DNA from: Elusimicrobiota bacterium
GTDB lineage: Bacteria > Elusimicrobiota > Elusimicrobia > UBA1565 > UBA9628
Reading direction: 5' to 3'
Length of the DNA stretch: 61,054 bases
Assembly (NCBI GenBank): GCA_016218575.1
Contig: JACRDN010000001.1
Coordinates: 1 to 61,054 of the forward strand
The notes below the pieces were generated by a model that was not told the origin of the DNA, searched no databases, and saw only the letters and a program-made list of their open reading frames with translations. Below, one piece after another: positions 42,729 to 51,762 of the stretch. Positions within the stretch are counted from its first letter, which is position 1; each line of letters starts with the position of its first letter. A program made the translations under genes and the position numbers.

Positions 42729-43282
42729 CCCGACTGCACGACGGCGGCGGGATTACCGACGATCCAGCAGTTGGGCTCGGGGAATCTCTTGGTGACCACG
42801 GCTCCGAGCCCCACGAAAGCCCCGTCCCCGACCCCCGCTCCCGGCGCGAAAAGGACGGCGGCCGCGATATAGGCTCCCTTGCCGATCACGATGGAGGTAT
42901 CCGGGGTCATCTTGGTGGCGCCGTGGGTCCAGAATTGGCAGCTTTTGGCGATCCACGTCCCGTCGCCGACGGTGATGGAATTCCAGCCGTCGAAATAGGC
43001 GTCCACGTATATCTTAACGTCCCGGCCGAGCTCGATGCGGCCTCGGCCCACGAAGGAGTTCCCGGAATGGATCCTCGCGCCCGCCCCGACCCGGAACTCC
43101 CCCACGGAGATGTTGTTGCGGCCGCCGATCATCACATCATCCCCTATGACGCAGGTTTTGGAGGTGATATGGGCCTTGTAGCCGATGCGGACATTGCGGC
43201 CGATGCGCAAGCCCAGGAGCCGGTAGCCCAGCACCCTCAGGGAATTAAAGGGGAGGCGGCAGACGAGGTTGGCCAGGTCCAT
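42701..43282 (-). CDS. Left-handed beta-helix (hexapeptide) acyltransferase
   Basis: 193 aa. Repeats of the I-G-x4 type run from RIGRNVRIG through VGDGAFVGLGAVV, with the usual WIVGNPAAVV end. WTHGA supplies the candidate catalytic His. Resembles sugar O-acetyltransferases of the WbbJ/maltose acetyltransferase type. I start at ATG 43282 (MDLANL); an upstream start at 43312 would overlap the methyltransferase. Last gene of the ACP-module operon, so it could transfer the ACP-bound acyl group as well as acetyl; both are inference. Confidence 0.82.
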   Translation of the reverse strand: MDLANLVCRLPFNSLRVLGYRLLGLRIGRNVRIGYKAHITSKTCVIGDDVMIGGRNNISVGEFRVGAGARIHSGNSFVGRGRIELGRDVKIYVDAYFDGWNSITVGDGTWIAKSCQFWTHGATKMTPDTSIVIGKGAYIAAAVLFAPGAGVGDGAFVGLGAVVTKRFPEPNCWIVGNPAAVVQSGYSWKEFWQ

Positions 43283-43287
43283 GCGTC

Positions 43288-44211
43288 TCAAGCCGAGGCC
43301 GTGATCACGCATGAGATGGTCAGGGAATTCTTTCGAGCGGCCTGCTCGGAATAGCCGGTGAGCGGGAAGTTCCTCCGCTCCACGATTTTAAGGCCCGAGC
43401 TTTCGACCAATCGGGCGGCCTCCTCCGGGGATCTAAGCAAATAAATGTGGTCGGGCGAAGGGGAGTTGACCGGGACATTGATGAACACTCGTCCTTCCCC
43501 TGCCAAGCGGTCTTTTATCGAGGCCAGGAGAGCCCGGGGGTTTTCCACGTGTTCAAGGACCTCGCTTATCACCACGCTGTCGAACCGGGGTCCATCCGTT
43601 GGAGCCTCCATCACGTTCACGCGCCTCAGGGAAATCCCCTCTCCCACCCCGAGAGCCTCCAAATTCCGGCGGGTGAGATCGAGCGAGGATTGGCTTATGT
43701 CCCAGCCCTCCAAGAGCGCCACCCGGCCGCACAGGGCGGCCAGGCAAAGAAACAACCCGTGCCCGGGACCGATCTCCAAATGCCGGGACCCGGGCTTGAG
43801 GATCGGCAGGAAGTCCGCGGCGTAGCAATGCATGACCTCCACATGATTCCTCCAGAAAAGCTGGGACAGGAGCAAGCCCTTGATCCAACGGTCCATCACG
43901 GCCCGATTCTGGTAGAAGCCCTTGTCCACCTCCTCCAAGGTCGAACGCCGGTAGCGCCCCGTGCGAAAAAAATCGAGCTGCTCTTCGTTGATGCGTTCGC
44001 ACATCCAGCGGTAGGACGCGGCGTACTCGGAAAGTTCCCCGCCAACGAGCTTCAAAGCCAGCCCGGCCAAATTCTCGCTCGAGGACATGACCTCGGGGGA
44101 ACGGCCGCTCAGGCTCTTGGCCAAATACGTTTCATGCTCGGGCCAGGCCGAGAGCTCGGCCTCAATGAAGGTCCTCAAGGCCGGGAAGGCGGCGAGACCT
44201 TCTATGGCCAT
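43288..44211 (-). CDS. Class I SAM-dependent methyltransferase in the ACP operon
   Basis: 307 aa from ATG 44211, overlapping the PPTase gene by 10 bases. The first ~120 residues are helical and precede the Rossmann fold. Motif I is LEIGPGHGLFL, then VVISEVLEHVENP. This two-part architecture occurs in methyltransferases near FkbH-type genes. FkbG, the methyltransferase of methoxymalonyl-ACP synthesis, is a functional precedent, but identity is not shown. Confidence 0.8.
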   Translation of the reverse strand: MAIEGLAAFPALRTFIEAELSAWPEHETYLAKSLSGRSPEVMSSSENLAGLALKLVGGELSEYAASYRWMCERINEEQLDFFRTGRYRRSTLEEVDKGFYQNRAVMDRWIKGLLLSQLFWRNHVEVMHCYAADFLPILKPGSRHLEIGPGHGLFLCLAALCGRVALLEGWDISQSSLDLTRRNLEALGVGEGISLRRVNVMEAPTDGPRFDSVVISEVLEHVENPRALLASIKDRLAGEGRVFINVPVNSPSPDHIYLLRSPEEAARLVESSGLKIVERRNFPLTGYSEQAARKNSLTISCVITASA

Positions 44212-44855
44212 GGCAGGCAGCGCAGCCTCGGCGCCGCCCCTTCCACGGCAACGGCCGCGGCGTACCCCGGCAGCAACGACAGCTCCCGCACGGCCCAGCC
44301 TGAGGGCGCGGCCGGAACTCGGGCCAGGTCGGCTACGCAGCCCAAGCCCCGGCCCAGGGCCTTGAGATAGGCCTCCTTGCGGGTCCAAGCGGCGTAAAAG
44401 GCCTTCGCCTTCAAGCCCGCCCCGAGAGAGACGAACCCCTCCAACTCCGCGGCTTCCATGACGTGCCGCGCCAGGGTGTCGAAGGGAAGCGCCCGCATCA
44501 GCTCCACGTCCACCCCGATCCTTCGCCCGAGAGCCATCCCGCAAAGGATTCGCCCATGGGAGTGGGAGAGGCTGAACTCCAGGGGCCCGCCCGCTTCGGC
44601 CAGAATCGGCTTGCCCAACGGCGTCTGGCGCAAGAGAAGACGCCGCGGATCCGCGCCCAAGTACCGGCCCAACAAAGACCTCATGATCCCTCTTCCCAGG
44701 ATGAACTGGGCCCGATCCTTTTCAAAAACAAATCTTCGCGCCCGCGCCTCTTCCTCGGGGCTGAGCAGCCGGCCGAGAGCCTCAAGGCCCTGGAACGATT
44801 CGGCGGGCCCCGCGTGCCAGAGGTGGGCCTCTTGCTCGTTAAGAGGAGGCATCAT
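44202..44855 (-). CDS. Sfp-type 4'-phosphopantetheinyl transferase
   Basis: 217 aa. Magnesium-binding GVDVE (Asp116, Glu118) and WTRKEAYLKALG (Trp157, Lys160-Glu161-Ala162) are intact, with LSHSH before them. Converts apo carrier proteins to holo form using CoA. It overlaps the FkbH-ACP gene by 17 bases, so the carrier domain encoded there is its obvious substrate. Sfp-type enzymes usually serve secondary-metabolite carriers rather than fatty-acid ACP. Confidence 0.92.
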   Translation of the reverse strand: MMPPLNEQEAHLWHAGPAESFQGLEALGRLLSPEEEARARRFVFEKDRAQFILGRGIMRSLLGRYLGADPRRLLLRQTPLGKPILAEAGGPLEFSLSHSHGRILCGMALGRRIGVDVELMRALPFDTLARHVMEAAELEGFVSLGAGLKAKAFYAAWTRKEAYLKALGRGLGCVADLARVPAAPSGWAVRELSLLPGYAAAVAVEGAAPRLRCLPWP

Positions 44856-46821
44856 CGAAGGTTTCCGCCATTTTCGAGACGGTGGAAATCTTAAGGAGAT
44901 AGGACAGGGGCAGCCTCTTGCCGATGGCTTGCTCGATCCGCGCGGAAAGGCGAAGCGCCGTCAGGGAATCTCCGCCCAACTTGAAAAAATCATCGTCCGG
45001 GCGGATGGGGGAGACGCCCAAGACTTCTTCCCATATCTTGAGCAGCTTTTCCTGGATGGATCTCTCGGTTCCGGCCGCTGACGCGGCCGGGATGACCCTC
45101 ATGGCCTTCAGGACGCTCTCCGCGTCGGACAACTCCTGCCATAGCGCTGCGTCCTGACTCAGCACCGCGCCGGCGGTGCCGGGCTGGAATTCTTCCGACC
45201 CTGTCGCCGTCATGGGATAGGGTGTTGCCGCGCCTCCCGGCTCATAGCGGAGCTTCTCCAGATACCCCGGATCGAATTCCAGCGAAATGCCCCCCTCGGA
45301 CTCGGCCTTGGACAAGGCCTCGAGACTCCCCAAAAATTCCCACGCCGGCTGGTTCTTGGAGCTGCGCAGCAACCGCACGAGGACCCGCCCCGCATTCCTG
45401 CCGCGCGCGATCTCCCCAAGCCGGGCCAGCATCCGGTGCTCGATCCCCCTGCCCAAAGCCCGGCAGCTGAGCATGAGGGAGTCCAGGTCCAGGCGCCCAG
45501 CCTCGGCGCGGAATAGGGCCGCTCCCACCAAGCCGTAGTCGCCAAAGCGGTCGCTCACCCGCACCGCGAAGCACTCGAGTTTGCCGGGCTTCAGAAGGTC
45601 TTTGAGCTCAGCTTCGGAGCGCCGGATCGTGGTAAAACTAAACTGATTGGTCCTCAGGGAGAGTTCGGCCAGCCTCGGCAAATGCTCGGGCCCGGGCGCG
45701 AACATATCAACCTTCATGGCCAGGTTTTCGAGAAACTCTTCGAGACTGAGGGCTTGGCTCTTAAGGCGCTCCCTCTCCAGGTTCTGCTCGTAGAAGCGCG
45801 CCCGGCCCGCGGCCTCCCGGGAGACCGCGAGGCGGTCAAAGGCCCAGACGTGACGCAAGGCCTTCCGGACTCGCTCCGAATCCAAAGGCCACTGAAGGCA
45901 CAGGACCTCCGGGCATCGGTCCCGCACCTCGGCGCACTCGACGGGGCTGTCATCCATGAAAATGAAGCTCTCCAGGCCGAGGCCCAGCTCCTGGGCCAGG
46001 GACTTGAGATTCTCGGACTTCGGCCTCCAGTTGAGCCTGGAGGCCGACAACTGCGCGCGCTTAAGCGCCATCTCCGGGCGCCTTTCGAAGACCTGCCAGA
46101 CGTCCGCCTCGTTGTTGCGGCTGCACAGCGCCAAGAGCATGCCGGCCTGGCGCTGTTCCAGCATGAATCTTTGGAATTCGAGGCGCGCCGGGTCGAGCTC
46201 CACTCCGCCCGGCCCGTCCTCTCCGCACACGCCCTTCCATAAGACTTGATCGCAGTCGAGCGCGATGACCTTGCGCGGCAGGCTTTTCAAAGCGTGGATT
46301 TTGCGGCAAATCATGGTCCCCAGGGCCGCTAAAAAAGCGTCTGTGTAAGGGAGTTCCCCCAATTCCTCCGTATAGGAATTGTAGTAGTCGGAAACGGGGT
46401 AGAAGCGGGCGAGTTCCTCGCTCGTGACAAGATAAAAACCGGGGAGTTGCAAGATAGTTCTGGCGATCGTGCTCTCTATGCCAAGCGCTATTTCTTTATG
46501 CTTGGGCCCGGCCGAGGCTTCGGGCGAGTCCGGACATAAAAATATGAAATGGGGCGCGCCTTGATGGGCGGAAGCGGCCTCCAGGCCTCGGGTGAACTCC
46601 GGAAGGACTCCTTTCAAATCTCCGTAGCGCGCGAGGATTACGTTGACGCCGTCCCGGTTGCGCGAGAACAGGCCCGAGGGATCCAGAAGCTGCTGAAGCA
46701 CCTGGTTGAAGGGGGCGAACTCGACTTTATAGAGAAACCCAAGCTTTCCCAGCCAGAACGAGAGGCTCGCCCCCACGGGCTCGGCGGTGAAGAAGGCGGC
46801 TACGGCCAAGGTCTTGGTCAC
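44839..46821 (-). CDS. FkbH-like HAD protein with C-terminal acyl carrier domain
   Basis: 660 aa. N-terminal ~180 residues, then an FkbH HAD domain with DCDQV (189-193) and WKGVCGEDG, MDDSPVEC further on, a GNAT-like domain (RVSDRFGDYGLVG), and a carrier domain near the C-terminus with the phosphopantetheine site GGDSL (Ser619). FkbH enzymes dephosphorylate 1,3-bisphosphoglycerate and load the glyceryl unit on an ACP, here in cis. The GTG start at 46821 overlaps the VOC stop (GTGA). Suggests a glyceryl- or lactyl-derived acyl group for the glycan. The loaded unit is inferred. Confidence 0.88.
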   Translation of the reverse strand: MTKTLAVAAFFTAEPVGASLSFWLGKLGFLYKVEFAPFNQVLQQLLDPSGLFSRNRDGVNVILARYGDLKGVLPEFTRGLEAASAHQGAPHFIFLCPDSPEASAGPKHKEIALGIESTIARTILQLPGFYLVTSEELARFYPVSDYYNSYTEELGELPYTDAFLAALGTMICRKIHALKSLPRKVIALDCDQVLWKGVCGEDGPGGVELDPARLEFQRFMLEQRQAGMLLALCSRNNEADVWQVFERRPEMALKRAQLSASRLNWRPKSENLKSLAQELGLGLESFIFMDDSPVECAEVRDRCPEVLCLQWPLDSERVRKALRHVWAFDRLAVSREAAGRARFYEQNLERERLKSQALSLEEFLENLAMKVDMFAPGPEHLPRLAELSLRTNQFSFTTIRRSEAELKDLLKPGKLECFAVRVSDRFGDYGLVGAALFRAEAGRLDLDSLMLSCRALGRGIEHRMLARLGEIARGRNAGRVLVRLLRSSKNQPAWEFLGSLEALSKAESEGGISLEFDPGYLEKLRYEPGGAATPYPMTATGSEEFQPGTAGAVLSQDAALWQELSDAESVLKAMRVIPAASAAGTERSIQEKLLKIWEEVLGVSPIRPDDDFFKLGGDSLTALRLSARIEQAIGKRLPLSYLLKISTVSKMAETFDDASS

Positions 46822-47225
46822 GGGGCCTCGACCAGCTCGATCACGTCGTTTTGGGGAGTATAGAGGAAAGCGATCCGGCGCCCCTCGAAAGCCACGGCCG
46901 GGGTCGGCCCGGAGATCAGGCGGCAGCCTTTTTCCTCGAAGCGCTTGATCTCCGGCTCCAAGCCGCGAGCCTCGTAGCACAGATGATAGAAGCCGCCCCG
47001 CCTCGCCTTCAAGATCCGGCTGACCGGGCTTGACTCGTCCATGGGTTCGACCAGCTCGACGCGCTCCCCGCTGGCCAAAGTGATGAACGCGACCCGGACC
47101 TTCTGCAGAGGATCTTCGTAAACCCGGCTGATTCCGCAGGGTTCGAACAGGGGCTGAAAAAAATCATTCCAGTAGCGCTCAATGTCCTCGACGGCGTAGC
47201 CGATATGGTTCAGGCGCAGGCCCAT
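46818..47225 (-). CDS. VOC-family (glyoxalase/methylmalonyl-CoA epimerase-like) protein
   Basis: 135 aa with two beta-alpha-beta-beta-beta modules. Metal ligands fit the methylmalonyl-CoA epimerase pattern: NHIGYAV (His), ERVELVEP (Glu), FYHLCYE (His) and DVIELVEA (Glu). Head of the FkbH-ACP operon, with a GTGA overlap into that gene. An epimerase or hydrolase acting on a carrier- or CoA-bound acyl unit is plausible. The start lies beside a palindromic element, 13 bases from a TATACT within its arm. Confidence 0.82.
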   Translation of the reverse strand: MGLRLNHIGYAVEDIERYWNDFFQPLFEPCGISRVYEDPLQKVRVAFITLASGERVELVEPMDESSPVSRILKARRGGFYHLCYEARGLEPEIKRFEEKGCRLISGPTPAVAFEGRRIAFLYTPQNDVIELVEAP

Positions 47226-47233
47226 TTAATTTA

Positions 47234-47290
47234 GTGACAGTATACTTAATTCCTAACATCACGGTCCGATCGGAATTAAGTACCTGTCAC
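47234..47290. repeat. 57-bp palindromic element, GTGACAG...CTGTCAC
   Basis: GTGACAG (47234-47240) pairs with CTGTCAC (47284-47290), and TACTTAATTCC pairs with GGAATTAAGTA inside, offset by one base. Sits between the divergent VOC and epimerase genes, 10 bases before the latter's -35 box. Same size and same arm form (GTGnCAGnnAC) as the element at 35747-35802. Confidence 0.78.
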
Positions 47291-47300
47291 CGCATTGCCG

Positions 47301-47329
47301 TCGACAAGGAAAGCGGGCGCTGCTAACCT
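47301..47329 (+). promoter_or_regulatory. Putative promoter of the epimerase operon
   Basis: TCGACA (47301-47306), 17-base spacer, TAACCT (47324-47329) with an upstream TGC as an extended -10. ATG at 47337 is 7 bases further, with no Shine-Dalgarno sequence. Leaderless arrangement. Confidence 0.4.
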
Positions 47330-47336
47330 TGGGGCG

Positions 47337-48401
47337 ATGCGGGTATTGATCACGGGATCAAGTGGGCTCATCGGGTCGGAGGCCGTGGAGTATTACGCCC
47401 GGGGCGGGCACGAGGTATCGGGCGTGGATAACAACATGCGCCGGGTCTTCTTCGGCGAGCCCGGCGACACGCTCTGGCGCCTGGGGGAGCTCAAGGGGAA
47501 ACACCCTGGTTTCAGCCACCATGCCATAGACATCCGCGACCGCGACGGGCTCACAGCACTCTTCAAAAGCGGGAGCTTCGACCTGATCATCCACTGCGCG
47601 GCCCAGCCTTCCCATGACCAGGCCGCGGCCATTCCCCTCCTCGACTTTGACGTCAACGCCGGGGGCACGCTCAACATGCTAGAGGCCGCCCGCCAGCATT
47701 GCCCGGAGGCGGTGTTCATCCACATGAGCACCAACAAGGTCTACGGGGACGCTCCCAATGAGCTCCCCTTGGTCGAGCTCCCCACGCGCTTCGATTACGC
47801 CGAGCCCGCGCGGCGCGCCGGGATCGGCGAGGACTGCCGGATCGACCGCTGCCTGCACTCCCTGTTCGGGGCCTCCAAGGCCGCCTCGGACCTCATGGCG
47901 CAGGAATACGGGCGCTATTTCGGCATGAAGGTGGGAGTGTTCCGCGGGGGGTGCCTGACCGGCCCCTCGCAGTCCGGAGTGGAGCTGCACGGTTTTTTGT
48001 CCTATCTCGTCAAGGCCGCGGTGCAGGGAAAGCCCTACACCGTGTTCGGCTACAAGGGCAAGCAGGTGCGCGACCAAATACACAGCATGGACGTGATCCG
48101 GGCCTTCGACGCCTTCGCGGCCGATCCCCGCCCCGGAGAGGTTTACAACATCGGCGGGGGCCGGGAAAACAGCCTCTCCGTGCTCGAGGCCCTGGAAATG
48201 GTCGGGAATTTGCTGGGAAGAAAGGTGGACTGGGAATACCGCGAGGCGCCCCGCCGGGGAGACCACGTCTGCTACATCTCCGACCTTGCCAAGCTCAAGA
48301 GCCATTTCCCCGCTTGGGGCATCACCAGGAGCCTGCCCTCCATCCTGGAAGAAATGGTGGCGGCCGAGCGGCTGCGGTTGGAGCCGAGGCCCGCCTCTTG
48401 A
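47337..48401 (+). CDS. CDP-paratose 2-epimerase-like NAD-dependent sugar epimerase
   Basis: 354 aa extended [11 protein letters not shown] binds [29 protein letters not shown] (catalytic Ser/Lys region), FRGGCLTGP and [17 protein letters not shown] are characteristic of the RfbE (CDP-paratose/tyvelose 2-epimerase) group. Acts on a nucleotide-linked deoxysugar at C2. No CDP-glucose pathway genes lie in the window, so the actual substrate may be another nucleotide sugar. First gene of a three-gene plus operon. Confidence 0.85.
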   Translation: MRVLITGSSGLIGSEAVEYYARGGHEVSGVDNNMRRVFFGEPGDTLWRLGELKGKHPGFSHHAIDIRDRDGLTALFKSGSFDLIIHCAAQPSHDQAAAIPLLDFDVNAGGTLNMLEAARQHCPEAVFIHMSTNKVYGDAPNELPLVELPTRFDYAEPARRAGIGEDCRIDRCLHSLFGASKAASDLMAQEYGRYFGMKVGVFRGGCLTGPSQSGVELHGFLSYLVKAAVQGKPYTVFGYKGKQVRDQIHSMDVIRAFDAFAADPRPGEVYNIGGGRENSLSVLEALEMVGNLLGRKVDWEYREAPRRGDHVCYISDLAKLKSHFPAWGITRSLPSILEEMVAAERLRLEPRPAS

Positions 48402-49798
48402 GCCGCTCGCGCATCCTCGATTATTACCTCTCGATCGGCCCCGAATGGGAAAAATGGCAGGGCAAGAACGCTTATTACCACTGCCTGGTCCGGGACCTGG
48501 TGATGGGCATGACGCGGCCCCGGTCGCGTATCCTGGAGATTGGAGCCGGCGTCGGAGATCTCTCGGAGCTCCTGGTCCGCCAGTCCGAGACCTTGATCGG
48601 CCTCAACTACTGCGAGGAGCTGACCCTCTGGGCCCGCGCCCGCGTTCCGCGGGCGCGCTTTCACACCGTGGACATAGACGAGATCAGGATCCCCTCGGGC
48701 TTCTCGCCCGACTGCGTGATCATGCGCAACATGCTCGACTACGTCCATGATCTGTCGGAGATGGCCGAAAAGCTCGCTAAAATCCTGCCCCCGGACGGGA
48801 TACTCATCGTGACGACCAGCAATCCCATGTGGGCTTCTTTGCTGCGCGCGGCCGCGCGCCTGGGCCTGCGCTTCCCCGAATCCCCGCGCAACTACATCAC
48901 CAACAACGACATCAAGAACATCCTGGAGCTCCAGGGCTTTTGCGTGGTCGAGGCCGGCATGGCCGCGCCGATGCCAAAATACATCCCATTGTTTTCCTGG
49001 CTCATGAATCTTCTAATTCCCGAAATTCCCGTCGCGCGCTACATCGGAGCGACGCAATATCTCTGCGCTCGGCCCATCAAGCCCCGCCCTCCCTTGTCCT
49101 GCTCCGTGATTATCCCCTGCCACAACGAGGAGGGAAACATCGCCCGCACCGTGCGCCGCGTGCCCCGGATGGGCACGACCACCGAGGTGATCGTGGTGGA
49201 CGACGGCTCGAGCGACGGCACCCGCAAGGCCGTCGAGGCGCTTATGGCCGAGGATCCCGCGGTCAGGCTCGTGCGCTTCGACAAGAACCGGGGCAAGGCC
49301 GAGGCGGTGTTCGCGGGATTTACGGCCGCCAAGGGCGATGTGGTCATGATACTCGACGCCGACGCCACGGTGGAGCCGGAAGTCCTGCCGCGGTTCTTCA
49401 AGCCCATTCAGGAGGGCCGCGCGGATTTCGTCAACGGAACCCGCCTCATCTATCCCATGGAAAAGAACGCCATGCGCTTCATGAACTTCCTCGGGAACAA
49501 GGCCTTCTGCTTGCTGGCGAGCAAGGTCCTGCGCCAACGAGTCAGCGACACCCTCTGCGGCACCAAGGCCATGCTGCGCCGGGACTTCCTCGACATGCCG
49601 CGGGGCGGGGCCGACCGCTGGGGAGACTTCGCCCTCCTCTTTGGCGCGGCCAAGCTCAAGTTGCGCATCCGCGAGATGCCCCTCTATTACCAGGAGCGAA
49701 CATCGGGCAAGTCCAAGATGAGGGGCTTTGTGGAGGTCTGGCGCTTCCTCTGGGCCTGCTGGCAGGGCTGGAGAATGCTGCGCCTGGGCCCGCCGTGA
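48398..49798 (+). CDS. SAM methyltransferase-GT2 glycosyltransferase fusion
   Basis: 466 aa. TTG start at 48398 overlaps the epimerase stop (TTGA); no better start exists in frame. Residues 1 to ~215 are a class I methyltransferase ([21 protein letters not shown]). Residues ~223-466 are a GT2 domain of the dolichol-phosphate-mannose-synthase type ([51 protein letters not shown]). The second part probably makes a polyprenyl-phosphate sugar or extends a lipid-linked glycan. Confidence 0.86.
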   Translation: MSRSRILDYYLSIGPEWEKWQGKNAYYHCLVRDLVMGMTRPRSRILEIGAGVGDLSELLVRQSETLIGLNYCEELTLWARARVPRARFHTVDIDEIRIPSGFSPDCVIMRNMLDYVHDLSEMAEKLAKILPPDGILIVTTSNPMWASLLRAAARLGLRFPESPRNYITNNDIKNILELQGFCVVEAGMAAPMPKYIPLFSWLMNLLIPEIPVARYIGATQYLCARPIKPRPPLSCSVIIPCHNEEGNIARTVRRVPRMGTTTEVIVVDDGSSDGTRKAVEALMAEDPAVRLVRFDKNRGKAEAVFAGFTAAKGDVVMILDADATVEPEVLPRFFKPIQEGRADFVNGTRLIYPMEKNAMRFMNFLGNKAFCLLASKVLRQRVSDTLCGTKAMLRRDFLDMPRGGADRWGDFALLFGAAKLKLRIREMPLYYQERTSGKSKMRGFVEVWRFLWACWQGWRMLRLGPP

Positions 49799-50535
49799 CT
49801 TGCCTCGATGACGCGGCGCGAGTGAAGATCCTCCGGGAGACCATCCGGAACAAGAAAGCCTTGCGCGCCTTCTACGAGGATTGCTACCAGAAATTCAAGG
49901 CCTGCCTGGCCCACTGCCCCACCGAAGGAGAGGCCCTCGAGATCGGCTCGGGCGGCGGCTTCTGCGAGAAAGTTATCCCCGGCGTCGTCACCTCGGATTT
50001 TCTGCCTTACGAGGGAGTCTCCCGCGTGATGGACGCGCGCCGCCTGGAGTTCCCGAACGAGTCCCTGCGGGCCATATTCATGCTCAATGCCTTCCACCAT
50101 GTCTGCGACCCGGGCCGCTTCCTGGAGGAGGCCGAGCGCTGCTTGAGGCCGGGGGGCAGGCTTTTCATCATCGACCAGCACCCCGGCATCTTGGGCTACC
50201 CTCTCCTGCGATTGCTCCACCACGAGGGCTTCGACGCCGCGGCCCGCGAGTGGAGCTTCGCCTCCTCCGGGCCCTTGAGCGGGGCCAATGGGGCCCTGGC
50301 TTGGATGGTCTTTCGCCGGGACGCGGCGAAGTTCGGCGAGCGATTTCCCAAGCTGAGAATCATCGCGTACCGCCCGCACACCCCTCTGCTTTACTGGCTA
50401 GCCGGAGGCCTCAAGCCCTGGTGCCTGGTCCCGTCGGCGCTCCTTCCCGCGGCCAAGGCCCTGGACCGGGCCCTACTGCGCCTTTCCCGCGATTGCGGGA
50501 CCTTCGTGGACATCGAGGTAGCCAAGACGGGATAG
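49795..50535 (+). CDS. Class I SAM-dependent methyltransferase
   Basis: 246 aa from GTG 49795 (GTGA overlap with the fusion gene). Motif I LEIGSGGGFCEKV, MLNAFHHVCDPGRFLEEAERCLRPGG and FIIDQHPG place it in the Methyltransf_11 group. Last gene of the epimerase operon; 63 bases of its 3' end overlap the convergent GT-C gene. Likely sugar or lipid-linked substrate. Confidence 0.84.
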   Translation: MTCLDDAARVKILRETIRNKKALRAFYEDCYQKFKACLAHCPTEGEALEIGSGGGFCEKVIPGVVTSDFLPYEGVSRVMDARRLEFPNESLRAIFMLNAFHHVCDPGRFLEEAERCLRPGGRLFIIDQHPGILGYPLLRLLHHEGFDAAAREWSFASSGPLSGANGALAWMVFRRDAAKFGERFPKLRIIAYRPHTPLLYWLAGGLKPWCLVPSALLPAAKALDRALLRLSRDCGTFVDIEVAKTG

Positions 50536-51762
50536 CCTCTCGCTCAGCCAGCACGAGGCCAGGATCATGAGGAAGGGGTCTATGGTGGTGGCCCTGTAGC
50601 GGTTGCCGGCACTCGTGGTGGCGTAGATCGCCATGGTGACGAATACCGCCCAGAGAACCGCGGCGCAAAATTCCCATTCCCCCCGACGCCGCGCCCAAAG
50701 GAATCCCGCCAAGCCGAAACAGAGAACAAACAGATAAGAGAGCCAGCCGGCGACCGCGGGGAGAGCCGCGAGCCCGCTGTGCCGCCGCACCTCGCTGAAG
50801 TCGAGGCACAGCCACATGGCCGCGCTGTTCTTGAGCACGATCGAAGGAAGGAATTTCCAGTCCCCCCGCATATTCTTAAAAGCGAGCCTTCTGCCCTCCT
50901 TCGATATCGCCAACTCCTCCCGGGGCGAGGGAATAGCCCCCTCGGCGATCCGCCGGCTTCCATAGGGCAGATGCCTCCAAGCTTCCCCGGTCCGGTCCAG
51001 GGTCACCATCTGGCTGTAGTACAAATACCAGCCCGTGCGCGTGTCCAGGGGGACTATCTCCCCGAACACGGCCCTGTTGCGAGCCATCCACGATCCCCAG
51101 GCCAGCGCGAAGAAAAGGTAGCCCAGGCCCAGGCCCCGGAGGCGCCCGGCCCGCCCCTCCCGGACCCAGGGTCGGGCTAGAAGGAGAAGGGCGGGCTCGA
51201 TGAAAATCCCGATGGCCCGGGTCATGGCGGCCGCCGCGAGGCACACCCCGTGGAGGAATCCGTCCAGCCAGCCTCCGCCCCGCCCCATGCGCAAAGCCGT
51301 CCAAAGCATGCCGGCGAAAGCCGGAAGGAAAATGTTTTCCGTCAAAAGCTGTGGGATAAAATAGAGGAAATAAGGATAAACCGCGCCCATGGCCACCATC
51401 AAAAGCTCGGCTCCGGGCCCGCCCAGGAGGCGCGCGACGCGACCCAGCATCATCACCATCAAGATTCCTAGGAGCACTTGGACCCAACGCACGGCCCCCG
51501 GATAGCGCCCCGAGAGGGAATAGATTCCGGCTACGAAAACGGGGTAGGCCGGCAGAATGAAGGCGCTGGGCCTGCGGCCCACGCCGAGCACGCCCTGAGC
51601 GGCGAGGTTCCAGGCGAACCTGTCGTAGACCTCGCCGTCGTCCACGGTGGACCAGCGGTTGTAGAGGCTGCCGCCGTCGGTGCCGGCCACGAGCCAGGCC
51701 CGGACTCCGAGCCCTAGGGCGACGGCCAGCGCGTAGAACCGGAGCCTCTTGCCCCCGGCCAT
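50473..51762 (-). CDS. Polytopic GT-C (GT39-like) glycosyltransferase
   Basis: 429 aa with 9-10 hydrophobic helices. First loop DDGEVYDRFAWNLA carries the acidic pair of GT39-type enzymes, followed by PSAFILPAYPVFVA and PQLLTENIFLP. A periplasmic glycosyltransferase using a polyprenyl-phosphate donor is expected. ATG 51762 overlaps the FkbM stop by one base (TGATG). Last gene of the oxygenase operon. Confidence 0.78.
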   Translation of the reverse strand: MAGGKRLRFYALAVALGLGVRAWLVAGTDGGSLYNRWSTVDDGEVYDRFAWNLAAQGVLGVGRRPSAFILPAYPVFVAGIYSLSGRYPGAVRWVQVLLGILMVMMLGRVARLLGGPGAELLMVAMGAVYPYFLYFIPQLLTENIFLPAFAGMLWTALRMGRGGGWLDGFLHGVCLAAAAMTRAIGIFIEPALLLLARPWVREGRAGRLRGLGLGYLFFALAWGSWMARNRAVFGEIVPLDTRTGWYLYYSQMVTLDRTGEAWRHLPYGSRRIAEGAIPSPREELAISKEGRRLAFKNMRGDWKFLPSIVLKNSAAMWLCLDFSEVRRHSGLAALPAVAGWLSYLFVLCFGLAGFLWARRRGEWEFCAAVLWAVFVTMAIYATTSAGNRYRATTIDPFLMILASCWLSERLSRLGYLDVHEGPAIAGKAQ

